The position numbers and the translations under genes were made by a program. DNA of 64,000 bases, from positions 186,001 to 250,000 of the forward strand of contig NZ_JAMOIM010000002.1 of the NCBI RefSeq assembly GCF_026130545.1, written 5' to 3'. Of this stretch, positions 32,518 through 40,685 are shown one piece after another (within the stretch, counting starts at the first letter, position 1; the number at the start of each line of letters is the position of its first letter). The stretch comes from Lichenifustis flavocetrariae. GTDB lineage: Bacteria; Pseudomonadota; Alphaproteobacteria; Rhizobiales; Beijerinckiaceae. The notes under the pieces were generated by a model that searched no databases, was not told where the DNA came from, and saw only the letters and a list, made by a program, of their open reading frames with translations.

Positions 32518-33753
32518 ATGACTGTGCAACCGCCATCCGGACATCTGCCCCCTCCGGCGTCCTGTGACATCATCGTCGTGGGCGCTGGCGCCGTCGGGCT
32601 CGCCGCCGGGATCGGCCTTGCCGGGCTGGGCTTTCACGTGACGCTCGTGGGCCAGCCAGCGACGCAGCGGCCTGGCCGAACGGTGGCAATGCTGCAGGGA
32701 TCGGTTGCGTTGCTCGACGATATTGGCGTGTGGACAACGCTGGCCCCCTCGGTGGCGCCTTTGCGGACGATGCGCCTCGTCGATGCCACGGGCTCACTGT
32801 TCAGCCCGCCACCCGTGAGCTTCCGGGCTTCGGAGATCGGTCTCGACGCATTCGGCTACAATGTCGACAACGCCGCGCTCGAGCATGCGCTTCAGGCTGT
32901 GGCAACAGCCACACCGGGACTTACGGTTGTCACCGCGTCGGCAAAAGACTTTGCCTATGGTGACGGCGAGGCCCTTGTCACGACGGATCGACAGCAGCGA
33001 TTCTCGGGTCACCTGCTGGTTGCGGCCGATGGACGCCAGTCCCAGGCCCGCAAGGCGGCCCGCATCGGCGTCCGTGTCACGGACCATCCTCAGACAGCCC
33101 TGACGGCAATTTTCAGGCACGAGGCCCCTCATCACGACACCTCAACAGAATTTCACACACGCCAGGGTCCATTCACCCTCGTACCCATGCCCCCGACCTC
33201 TGCGGGGGTGCACCGGTCGAGCCTCGTGTGGGTGATGAACCCAAAGGAAGCGGCGCGCCGGCGTCTCCTTGCGGCGGCGGATTTCGCGCGTGAAGCGGAA
33301 ACGCAATGCACGAGGCTGCTGGGCGATATGACGCTCGACAGCCAAATCGGAGCGTTTCCGATCGTCACGAGCTCGGCCCTGCGCCTGACCGCGAAGCGAT
33401 TGGTCTTGATTGGCGAAGCGGCCCATGCGCTGCCGCCGATCGGTGCACAGGGCCTCAATCTCAGCTACCGAGATGTCATAGCCCTTGTCGACCACCTGCG
33501 TGCAGCAAGGGGGCACCGCGAGGATATCGGCGCCATTCAAGGCCTCGACCACTATGCCCGCGCACGAACCGGCGATGTGATGGCCCGCACCGCGGGTGTA
33601 GGCGCCCTGAACGGATCGCTTCTCAACCACCGGACCGGCATGGATCTGATGCGCGGACTGGGGCTTGCGGCTCTCGGCGGCATCGCGCCGCTCCGCCGCT
33701 TGGCAATGCGACAAGGGTTGGCCGCGAAGGAGCGGCTTCCCGCACCCACTTGA
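32518..33753 (+). CDS. UbiH/UbiF-family FAD-dependent hydroxylase
   Basis: Flavin monooxygenase of the ubiquinone-ring hydroxylase family, probably adding one of the ring hydroxyls in ubiquinone synthesis. FAD motifs are present: CDIIVVGAGAVGLAAGIGLAG at the N-terminus, LLVAADGRQSQARKAARIG in the middle and LVLIGEAAHALPPIGAQGLNLSYRD near the C-terminus. The ATG at 32518 fits the family; in-frame codons back to 32437 are probably not translated. Which ring position it acts on cannot be told from sequence. It is 411 residues and faces away from sdhC. Confidence 0.88.
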   Translation: MTVQPPSGHLPPPASCDIIVVGAGAVGLAAGIGLAGLGFHVTLVGQPATQRPGRTVAMLQGSVALLDDIGVWTTLAPSVAPLRTMRLVDATGSLFSPPPVSFRASEIGLDAFGYNVDNAALEHALQAVATATPGLTVVTASAKDFAYGDGEALVTTDRQQRFSGHLLVAADGRQSQARKAARIGVRVTDHPQTALTAIFRHEAPHHDTSTEFHTRQGPFTLVPMPPTSAGVHRSSLVWVMNPKEAARRRLLAAADFAREAETQCTRLLGDMTLDSQIGAFPIVTSSALRLTAKRLVLIGEAAHALPPIGAQGLNLSYRDVIALVDHLRAARGHREDIGAIQGLDHYARARTGDVMARTAGVGALNGSLLNHRTGMDLMRGLGLAALGGIAPLRRLAMRQGLAAKERLPAPT

Positions 33754-33820
33754 CGCATGTCCCCCTCATCGGTCATCAAGCGCCCTCTTTCGCGCGCAAT
33801 TGCGGTGTCCGGATCTTATT

Positions 33821-34699
33821 TTGTCGCTTCGATCGCTTTGGACATCGTGTCGACACCGGATCGAATATGTCCTGTTTCGTGCCGTCGGGACACTATTTGG
33901 CGCCTTGAAGGTCGAAACGGCCTCACGTGTCTCCGGCAGCTTGTGGCGTCATGTGGCGCCCATGACCCATCGTCACGGCCGCGCGCTCGGTCATCTGCGT
34001 GACGCCTTCCCGGAGAAGACCGAGGCCGAACGTGAGGCGATCGCGCGAGCCATGTGGGAAAACCTCGGCCGCACCTTTGCCGAATCGTTCCACCTGAAGG
34101 CTATCGCGGCGAGCGATCGGGTCAGGATGGAGAATGTCGAGTTGCTTCAGCGCTGGGCCGCTCGGCCGGGCGGAAAAGTGGCCTGCGCCGGACATTTGGG
34201 CAATTGGGAACTCGCGATCCTCGGCATCATGCAGGCGGGCGCTCAGCCCTGGAGCATCTACCGGCCGATGAATAATCCGTTGGTGGACGCCGAAGTGCTG
34301 CGCATGCGGAGCTTCCTCTACACGGGCGGTCTCGAGCCCAAGGGGCCAAGCATCCCCCGGCAATTTCTCAAAATCGTGCGCGACGGAGGGACGATCGGCT
34401 TTCTGAGCGATCAGCGGGAAAACAACGGCATCGTCGTGTCCTTGTTCGGCAAGCCGGCGCCGTCCACCACCTTCCCGGCCATGCTGGCGCGCAGCATTGG
34501 AGCGCCGATCCTGATGGTCCGCATGCGGCGCCTGCCTGACGTCCGTTTCGTACAATCCTTCGAGCTCCTAGAGATCCCCGAGACGGACGATCGCAAAGCC
34601 GACATCGAGGCCGCGACCCTTGCCATCCAGCAGACCTTCGAACGATATGTCCGGGACGCGCCGGACCAATGGATGTGGGCTCATCGGCGCTGGAGCTGA
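33821..34699 (+). CDS. Lipid A biosynthesis acyltransferase, LpxL/HtrB-like
   Basis: Inner-membrane late acyltransferase that adds a secondary acyl chain to Kdo-lipid A. Family sequence starts RHRIEYVLFRAVGTLFGALKVETAS, and the catalytic HX4(D/E)-type motif is in GKVACAGHLGNWEL. The motifs GGTIGFLSDQREN and APDQWMWAHRRW close the protein. No ATG exists near the expected N-terminus. TTG at 33821 gives the best-fitting 292-residue product and TTG 33800 is an alternative, both with weak ribosome sites. It overlaps neither neighbour and is followed by an exonuclease III gene after four bases. Confidence 0.85.
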   Translation: MSLRSLWTSCRHRIEYVLFRAVGTLFGALKVETASRVSGSLWRHVAPMTHRHGRALGHLRDAFPEKTEAEREAIARAMWENLGRTFAESFHLKAIAASDRVRMENVELLQRWAARPGGKVACAGHLGNWELAILGIMQAGAQPWSIYRPMNNPLVDAEVLRMRSFLYTGGLEPKGPSIPRQFLKIVRDGGTIGFLSDQRENNGIVVSLFGKPAPSTTFPAMLARSIGAPILMVRMRRLPDVRFVQSFELLEIPETDDRKADIEAATLAIQQTFERYVRDAPDQWMWAHRRWS

Positions 34700-34703
34700 A
34701 CGG

Positions 34704-35480
34704 ATGCGAATAGCGACCTGGAACGTCAATTCCATCCGGCAACGCCTTGAACACGTTCTCGGATATCTTGCGAGTGTCGCACCCGATGTGTTGTGCCTGC
34801 AGGAACTGAAGTGCGCCGACGAGGCATTCCCGCGCACCGAGATCGAAGCTCAGGGCTATCATTGCCATGTGCACGGTCAAAAAGGCTTCAATGGCGTCGC
34901 GATCCTGGCCAAGCAGCCGCTCGAGGCCTCCTCCGGTCTGCCGGGCGACCCCGACGATGTCCAGTCCCGCTACATCGAAGCCAAAGTGCCGGACGGTGCC
35001 GGCTCCATCCATGTCGCTTCGATCTATCTGCCGAACGGGAACCCTGTCGGGAGCGAAAAATATCCCTACAAGCTGGCCTTCATGGATCGACTGATCGCCC
35101 ATGCGCGCCAACGCTTGAACGAAGGTGCCACGCTAGTGCTCGCGGGCGACTACAACGTGATTCCCGAGGCGCGAGACGTGGCCGACCCGGAGAACTGGAT
35201 CGACGATGCGCTTTTCCTCCCGCCCACGCGGGAGCGTTTCAGAACCCTGCTGTCGCTCGGACTGACCGATGCGCTGCGGGCGACGACGGATGCGGCCGGC
35301 CTCTACAGCTTCTGGGACTATCAGGCGGGAGCCTGGCAGCGGAACAAGGGCATCCGAATCGACCACCTGCTCCTCTCGCCCTCGGCAGCTGACCGGCTCC
35401 TGGACGTCACGATCGACAAGGACACCCGCGCGGCCGACAAACCGTCCGATCACGTGCCGGTCAGGATCGAGCTTCGGTAG
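34704..35480 (+). CDS. xth: Exodeoxyribonuclease III (second paralog)
   Basis: AP endonuclease/exonuclease of the ExoIII family, 258 residues from ATG 34704 (MRIATWNVNSIRQRLEHVLGYL). Catalytic blocks are VLCLQELKCAD (metal-binding Glu), LAGDYNVIPEARDV (Asp and Asn; the Asn is in the position that supports catalysis) and KPSDHVPVRIEL (His). It differs clearly from the copy at 13274-14089, so the two are ancient paralogs rather than a recent duplication. It starts four bases after the acyltransferase stop. Confidence 0.95.
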   Translation: MRIATWNVNSIRQRLEHVLGYLASVAPDVLCLQELKCADEAFPRTEIEAQGYHCHVHGQKGFNGVAILAKQPLEASSGLPGDPDDVQSRYIEAKVPDGAGSIHVASIYLPNGNPVGSEKYPYKLAFMDRLIAHARQRLNEGATLVLAGDYNVIPEARDVADPENWIDDALFLPPTRERFRTLLSLGLTDALRATTDAAGLYSFWDYQAGAWQRNKGIRIDHLLLSPSAADRLLDVTIDKDTRAADKPSDHVPVRIELR

Positions 35481-35620
35481 TTTGCCGATACGGATACGGT
35501 CGCGGCCATGGGTCGCACAGCGGCGTCTCCTGATGATGATTGTCACGACATCTCGAAGGAATTGTCGAGAGAGGCGGACTTTCCGGCATGGTCCTTCGTG
35601 CCTTAGCGGCTTTTGCACCT

Positions 35621-35634
35621 TTGATTCATGTCAA
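35621..35634 (+). promoter_or_regulatory. Putative FixK/FnrL box upstream of the cytochrome c2 gene
   Basis: TTGATTCATGTCAA fits the TTGA-N6-TCAA pattern of FixK/FNR sites and differs from TTGAT-N4-ATCAA by one base. It lies about 70 bases before the cytochrome start and overlaps the PpsR-like box by six bases. Confidence 0.5.
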
Positions 35635-35646
35635 TCTGGATTGACG
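35629..35646 (+). promoter_or_regulatory. Putative PpsR box upstream of the cytochrome c2 gene
   Basis: TGTCAATCTGGATTGACG matches TGTCA-N8-TGACA with a single mismatch at the last base. It lies 56 bases before the start codon of the cytochrome gene, a sensible repressor position. Confidence 0.5.
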
Positions 35647-35702
35647 CCACGCACCGAAAGACGCCATCTTCTCCTTGTTACATCCAGGAAAGGGAGGCTG
35701 GC

Positions 35703-36104
35703 TTGAAACTTATAAAAGTGCTGGCAGGTGTTGTACTGCTCTCAAGCGCTCACAGCGCGTTGGCGCAAGACGCCGCTGATGGGGACGCTGCTGCCGGCGC
35801 CAACAAAGCGAAGATCTGCAAGACCTGTCATCAATTCGGGGAAGGCGCAAAGAATGCGATCGGACCCGTGCTCAATGGTGTCGTGGGCCGGAAAGCGGGG
35901 ACCTATCCCGGGTACGATTATTCGGAAGCCAACAAGAACTCCGGAATCACCTGGGACGAGGCTACATTGAAGGTCTACCTCAAGAACCCGAAGGCCAAAG
36001 TCCCTGGAACGAAGATGAGCTTCGTTGGATTTCAGAAGGATTCCGACATCAACAATGTGGTCGCGTTTCTGAAAACCCTCGGTCCGGACGGCAAGACAAA
36101 GTAA
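35703..36104 (+). CDS. cycA: Cytochrome c2 (soluble class I cytochrome c)
   Basis: Periplasmic electron carrier, likely shuttling between cytochrome bc1 and the reaction-centre cytochrome or oxidase. The TTG start at 35703 follows GGAAAGGGAGG and yields 133 residues with a signal peptide (LKLIKVLAGVVLLSSAHSALAQ). The heme motif is CKTCHQFGEGAKNAIGP, and the axial Met is in GTKMSFVGFQ. The pattern NGVVGRKAGTYPGYDYS is typical of the c2/mitochondrial-type class. It lies at the edge of the photosynthesis cluster behind overlapping FixK-like and PpsR-like boxes. The symbol is by analogy. Confidence 0.9.
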   Translation: MKLIKVLAGVVLLSSAHSALAQDAADGDAAAGANKAKICKTCHQFGEGAKNAIGPVLNGVVGRKAGTYPGYDYSEANKNSGITWDEATLKVYLKNPKAKVPGTKMSFVGFQKDSDINNVVAFLKTLGPDGKTK

Positions 36105-36144
36105 AACCGCTCTCGTTCGCGTGTCTGCAGATCGGTGGATGTTT

Positions 36145-36164
36145 CGTCGCGCGATGGCGCGACG
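36145..36164 (+). terminator. Stem-loop after the cytochrome c2 gene
   Basis: CGTCGCGC-GATG-GCGCGACG is a perfect 8-bp hairpin 40 bases after the cytochrome stop. There is no T-run, so it may stabilise the mRNA end or act as a weak terminator. Confidence 0.4.
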
Positions 36165-36200
36165 TCTTGAAGCTCAGGGCCTCAAGCAGACGAAAGCATC

Positions 36201-36467
36201 ATGGGCGATCTGATCAGAAGCGGGCATCTGGTCGAGGCCATTCTGGCACTGACGGCGGTGGAATGGCTGGCGCTGTCGGCCTACCACCGTCTCACCGGAC
36301 GGGGCGTGCCGCCACGGGACTTCAACCGCAACTTGCTGTCCGGCATGCTGCTGCTGCTGGCTCTGCGCGAGGCGCTGGTGAACGGGTGGTGGGGTTGGAT
36401 CGCAGCAAGCCTCACCGGCGCACTGGTGGCGCATGTGGCAGACCTGGGACATCGTTGGATCCGATGA
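36201..36467 (+). CDS. Small membrane protein upstream of bchI
   Basis: An 88-residue product I cannot assign. It has three hydrophobic stretches (LVEAILALTAVEWLALSAY, NLLSGMLLLLALREALV and GWIAASLTGALVAHVA), so it is a small inner-membrane protein with short loops (HRLTGRGVPPRDFNR). It sits between the cytochrome c2 gene and bchI, with 89 bases to bchI, inside the photosynthesis cluster. A structural or assembly role in photosynthetic membranes is a guess. Confidence 0.7.
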   Translation: MGDLIRSGHLVEAILALTAVEWLALSAYHRLTGRGVPPRDFNRNLLSGMLLLLALREALVNGWWGWIAASLTGALVAHVADLGHRWIR

Positions 36468-36556
36468 CGACAACGTGGTCTGTCGCCTCTTAGCGACGCT
36501 GCGCGAAACACGACGCTCACGGCCTCCAAGTTCAATCCTGACTGGAAACGTCGACG

Positions 36557-37582
36557 ATGGCAGCGCACTTTCCTTTTTCGGCGATCGTGGCACAGGACGA
36601 CATGAAGCTCGCGATGCTGATCGCGGCGATCGACCCCGCGGTCGGCGGGGTCTTGGTGTTTGGCGACCGCGGCAGCGGCAAGTCGACCGCGGTGCGGGGA
36701 TTGTCGGACCTTTTGCCGCCAATGTTGGTCAACGCTGGTTGCCTCTATAATTGCGACCCCGCCACGCCGGCACTGTTTTGCTCGGATTGCAGCGCCCGTT
36801 CTCTTCAAGGTCCTCTGAAAACCAAGAAAGTCCCCGTTCCCGTGGTCGATCTCCCGCTCGGCGCCACCGAAGACAGGGTCGTCGGTGCGCTCGATCTGGA
36901 GCGTGCCCTGGCCCACGGCATCAAGGCCTTCGAGCCTGGACTACTCGCCCGCGCGCACCGTGGCTTCCTCTATATCGATGAAGTGAACCTGCTGGAGGAT
37001 CACATCGTCGATTTGCTGCTCGATGTCGCAGCGTCCGGCGAGAATATCGTCGAGCGCGAAGGCTTGAGCGTCCGCCATGCGGCCCGGCTCGTTCTCGTGG
37101 GCACCGGCAACCCCGAAGAAGGCGAATTGCGGCCCCAGCTTCTCGACCGGTTCGGGCTCTCGGTCGAGGTGAAGACGCCCACAGAACTTCCGTTGCGGAT
37201 CGAGGTGGTGCGACGACGGGATTCGTTCGAACGAGATCCCGCCGGCTTCAAGGCACAATGGTCGAGGGAGGATGCCCGGTTGCGCGAACGCCTCGTCGAG
37301 GCACGCAGCCGGCTGCCCGATGTGACCGTCCCGGATGCGGCGCTCGAACGGGCCGCGACGCTCTGCATCAAGCTCGGGACCGATGGTTTGCGTGGCGAAC
37401 TCACCCTCATGCGGGCGGCCCGGGCTCTGGCGAGCTTCGAGGGCGCGGCGCATGTGGACGACGGCCATCTGCGACGTCTCGCCCCCTCCGCACTCCGCCA
37501 TCGCTTGCGGCGCAATCCGCTTGATGATTCGGGCTCCACCGCGAGAGTGGAACGCGCAGTCGCGGAGGTGTTCGCGGCATGA
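36557..37582 (+). CDS. bchI: Magnesium chelatase ATPase subunit I
   Basis: AAA+ motor subunit of Mg-protoporphyrin IX chelatase, the first committed step of bacteriochlorophyll synthesis. In 341 residues it shows Walker A FGDRGSGKSTAVRG, Walker B LYIDEVNLLEDHIVDLLLDVAASG and sensor 1 LVGTGNPEEGELRPQLLDRFGL. The cysteine-containing insert NCDPATPALFCSDC is typical of BchI. It overlaps bchD by four bases (ATGA), indicating translational coupling. Confidence 0.98.
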   Translation: MAAHFPFSAIVAQDDMKLAMLIAAIDPAVGGVLVFGDRGSGKSTAVRGLSDLLPPMLVNAGCLYNCDPATPALFCSDCSARSLQGPLKTKKVPVPVVDLPLGATEDRVVGALDLERALAHGIKAFEPGLLARAHRGFLYIDEVNLLEDHIVDLLLDVAASGENIVEREGLSVRHAARLVLVGTGNPEEGELRPQLLDRFGLSVEVKTPTELPLRIEVVRRRDSFERDPAGFKAQWSREDARLRERLVEARSRLPDVTVPDAALERAATLCIKLGTDGLRGELTLMRAARALASFEGAAHVDDGHLRRLAPSALRHRLRRNPLDDSGSTARVERAVAEVFAA

Positions 37583-39366
37583 CCCGACCGGCGGTCGATC
37601 CGACGGAGTGGACCGACCCAATGTGGGCGGCCCTACTCTGTGCGGTCGATCCCTTCGGCTTCGGCGGCGTTGTCCTTCGCGCTCGAGCCGGGTTGGCGCG
37701 CGACCGCTGGCTCGCACAGATGCGCGAACTGCTGCCGCCTGAGACACCCTGGCGCCGATTGCCGATGAGTACCGCCGAAAGCCGTCTGTTCGGCGGGTTG
37801 GATCTGGCCGCCACGCTGGCGGCAGGTCGTCCCGTTGCCGAACGGGGACTGCTGGCCGACGCGGACGGCGGCATCCTGCTCATCCCCATGGCGGAACGCC
37901 TCACCGTCCCCCTGGCGGCACGCCTCGGATCGGTACTGGACAGCGGCCAGGTGATTGTCGCGCGCGACGGTCTCAACGGCACATCGGGCGCGCGGGTCGC
38001 GATGATCGCGCTCGACGAAGGAATTGACGAGGAGCATCTGGCAGCGGTCCTCCGAGACCGCATGGCCTTCCTGGTGGAGCTCGATCAGGTCGTGCCCGAT
38101 CCTGTCGTCGCCGATGGCCGGGAGACGGTAAAGCACGCGCGCGACCTCTATGCCGATGTCGTCGCAGACGATGCGATCCTCACCGTCTTGTCCGGGACCG
38201 CGGTCGCACTCGGAGTCGACTCGCTGCGGGCGACCATCATGGCCGTGAGGGCGGCGCGTGCGGCTGCGGCGCTTGCCGGTCGTGAGACCGTCACGACCGA
38301 GGATGCGGCAATCGCCGCCCGCCTCGTCCTGGCGCCCCGCGCCACACGTCTACCGGCCGCATCCGATGCCCCTGAGGCGCCGTCGCAAGAGCCTGGGCGG
38401 CAGACTCCGAGCGAGCCGGATAGCGGCCCGTCGCAGCATCCAGGCGCGAACGAGGCTCTGGAGCAGCATGGCACCCAGGAGGCGCCGAACGACATGGTTC
38501 TGGCGGCCGCCAAGGCCGCGATCCCGCCCGGGTTGTTGCTGCGCCTCCAGAGCTTGATGGTCATGCGCACATCGAAAGATGCCGCAGGCCGAGCCGGAGC
38601 GATGCAAGAGACGGCCAAGCGGGGCCGCCCTTCCGGGGTGCGGCGCGGCGTGCCCGGCGGCACCGCACGACTGAACGTGATCGAGACTCTTCGTGCCGCG
38701 GCTCCATGGCAGAAGCTGCGAGGTCGCGGCGACTCGGCCGCCGTGCCGCCGCCCCGTGTCATGATCCGTCGCGACGATCTGCGCATCACGCGCTACAAGC
38801 AGCGGACCGAAACAACCACGATCTTCGCGGTCGACGCCTCGGGGTCCCTCGCCGTCAACCGTCTCGCCGAAGCCAAAGGCGCGGTCGAGTTGCTTCTCGC
38901 GGAATGCTACACACGCCGCGACCAAGTGGCCCTGCTCGCCTTTCGCGGCAGGGGCACCGAACTGGTGCTCCCGCCGACCCGCTCGCTCACCCGCGCCAAG
39001 CGCGGTCTGGCGGAACTTCCGGGCGGTGGCGCCACACCGCTTGCCGGTGCCATCGATGCGGCGGTGACGCTCGCCGAGCAACTTCGGCGGCGTGGTCAGA
39101 CTCCCTTGGTGGTGTTTCTGACTGACGGCCGGGCCAATGTGGCCCGTGATGGCACGACCGGGCGGGCGCGAGCCGAAGACGACGCGGGCGCTGCCGCAAA
39201 GGCGGCAGGCGCGACAGGTATCCGCATGCTGGTGGTCGACGCTTCGCCCCGCCCCCAGGCCCAGGCCCGCGCATTGGCGACCGCCATGAACGCCATGTAT
39301 CTCCCCCTGCCGCGCGCAGAAGCAGCGACTCTGTCGCAGGCCGTCCGGGCAGCCGGAGGGGCATGA
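37579..39366 (+). CDS. bchD: Magnesium chelatase subunit D
   Basis: Scaffold subunit of Mg-chelatase, 595 residues. The N-terminal AAA+-like domain (about 1-250) lacks a proper Walker A motif, as usual for BchD. A Pro/Glu/Ser-rich linker follows (about 258-300). The C-terminal von Willebrand A domain has the MIDAS motif FAVDASGSLAVNRLAEAKGAVELLL and VVFLTDGRANVARDG. It works with BchI and BchH; bchH is not in the window. Its start overlaps the bchI stop. About 200 bases separate it from the next gene. Confidence 0.97.
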   Translation: MTRPAVDPTEWTDPMWAALLCAVDPFGFGGVVLRARAGLARDRWLAQMRELLPPETPWRRLPMSTAESRLFGGLDLAATLAAGRPVAERGLLADADGGILLIPMAERLTVPLAARLGSVLDSGQVIVARDGLNGTSGARVAMIALDEGIDEEHLAAVLRDRMAFLVELDQVVPDPVVADGRETVKHARDLYADVVADDAILTVLSGTAVALGVDSLRATIMAVRAARAAAALAGRETVTTEDAAIAARLVLAPRATRLPAASDAPEAPSQEPGRQTPSEPDSGPSQHPGANEALEQHGTQEAPNDMVLAAAKAAIPPGLLLRLQSLMVMRTSKDAAGRAGAMQETAKRGRPSGVRRGVPGGTARLNVIETLRAAAPWQKLRGRGDSAAVPPPRVMIRRDDLRITRYKQRTETTTIFAVDASGSLAVNRLAEAKGAVELLLAECYTRRDQVALLAFRGRGTELVLPPTRSLTRAKRGLAELPGGGATPLAGAIDAAVTLAEQLRRRGQTPLVVFLTDGRANVARDGTTGRARAEDDAGAAAKAAGATGIRMLVVDASPRPQAQARALATAMNAMYLPLPRAEAATLSQAVRAAGGA

Positions 39367-39569
39367 ACCGACGGCTGTACGTTCGCTAAGCTCAGGGAGA
39401 TTGCGTCTCTGCCAATCGCGACCGCACAATGGTCGTACCCTGAAGGGATCCAAAATGGTTTGAAAACGGGACCGAACCTCTCTTTGATGGTTATCTCCAA
39501 CGAGAGTTGACCGGAAGGCACATCAGTCGGCCAGCCGTTCATTAAAGTGGACATTGAGAGGAGCGGCGC

Positions 39570-40685
39570 ATGACCGTGGCACCCAAGCAGCAACACGCCG
39601 GTCCGCCCGATCACCGTGGCAGTCGATCGCGGCATCAACCGCGCGGGCATCGATTGAGCAAGGCAGTGATTGGCATTCCTTTGCTGGCAGCCAGCGCCTG
39701 GCTTGGCCGCGCCGCGAAACAGATACCTCACAACCTCGACCTGCCGCCGCCCGTTCCGGGAACTCATACTTCGCTTGAGACAGCTTTCGGCAGGCTCGCC
39801 TTCTATGCCGCCGATGCAGTTGCCGTTTCCGGTGAACCGCCTCTGCTTCTTGTCCACAGCATCAATGCGGCCGCCTCGGCCTATGAGATCAAGCCGATCT
39901 TCGAGAGGAGCCGCGGCCGGCCTGTCTACGCCCTGGATCTGCCGGGCTACGGGCTCTCCGAACGCCGGGCGGAGCTCTACACGCCCCGGATCATGACAGA
40001 CGCAATTCTATCAGCGGTGGATGAGGTCGCTCGCCGTCATGGTCCGGGTCCGATCGACGCTCTGGCGCTCTCGTTGTCGAGCGAGTTTCTGGCCCGCGCC
40101 GCGACGGAGCGACCCGCGGCGTTTCGGTCTCTGTCTCTGATCAGCCCAACGGGCTTCGACAAGAGAAGCCCACGCAACGGCCCGCCGGGGTCGAATCGCG
40201 GCATGCCCAAGCTCTACAGAGGGTTTACGTTCGGTCTCTGGCGCCGGCCCTTCTTCGACCTGCTGACGAGCCGGGTCAGCATCCGGTATTTCCTGGAAAA
40301 AACCTTCGGCTCGAAGCAGGTCGATCAGAGCCTGATCGACTACGATTATCTGACGACGCATCAACCTGGCGCCGAACATGCGCCCTTTTCCTTCATTTCA
40401 GGATTTCTGTTCAGCAACGACATCTCGCGCATCTACGATGCCCTGCGGCTTCCGATCTGGATGGTGCACGGGGTGCGCGGTGATTTCCAAGACTACAGCG
40501 GAAAGCGGATGGTCGAAAATCGTGCGAACTGGTCGATCGAGGTCTTTCAGACGGGTGCACTGCCCCAGTTTGAGATCCCTGATCGGTTCCAGGACCGCTT
40601 CGAGGCCTTCCTGGCCACGTTGCCCGCACCCGCAACGGCTATTCCACAAGATCGAGATGGGAATTTGCCCGCACAACAACTGTGA
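39570..40685 (+). CDS. Alpha/beta-hydrolase-fold protein lacking catalytic residues
   Basis: A 371-residue protein with an N-terminal basic tail, a possible membrane anchor at residues 31-47 (KAVIGIPLLAASAWLGR), and an alpha/beta-hydrolase fold (RPVYALDLPGYGLSERR; ALRLPIWMVHG). The nucleophile elbow is ALSLS around Ser168 rather than GxSxG. The oxyanion loop reads VHSINAAAS instead of HGxx. The place of the catalytic His is TGALPQFE, with Ala330 where GHLP is usual. It may be a non-enzymatic binding protein. It lies between bchD and bchO, whose start codon overlaps its stop, so a role in bacteriochlorophyll synthesis or assembly is likely but unknown. Confidence 0.8.
   Translation: MTVAPKQQHAGPPDHRGSRSRHQPRGHRLSKAVIGIPLLAASAWLGRAAKQIPHNLDLPPPVPGTHTSLETAFGRLAFYAADAVAVSGEPPLLLVHSINAAASAYEIKPIFERSRGRPVYALDLPGYGLSERRAELYTPRIMTDAILSAVDEVARRHGPGPIDALALSLSSEFLARAATERPAAFRSLSLISPTGFDKRSPRNGPPGSNRGMPKLYRGFTFGLWRRPFFDLLTSRVSIRYFLEKTFGSKQVDQSLIDYDYLTTHQPGAEHAPFSFISGFLFSNDISRIYDALRLPIWMVHGVRGDFQDYSGKRMVENRANWSIEVFQTGALPQFEIPDRFQDRFEAFLATLPAPATAIPQDRDGNLPAQQL

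Noticed and set aside
36481..36498. TGTCGCCTCTTAGCGACG as a PpsR box before bchI
   Set aside because: The outer bases fit with one mismatch, but the conserved inner CA/TG of the half-sites is CG/CG; too degenerate to claim.
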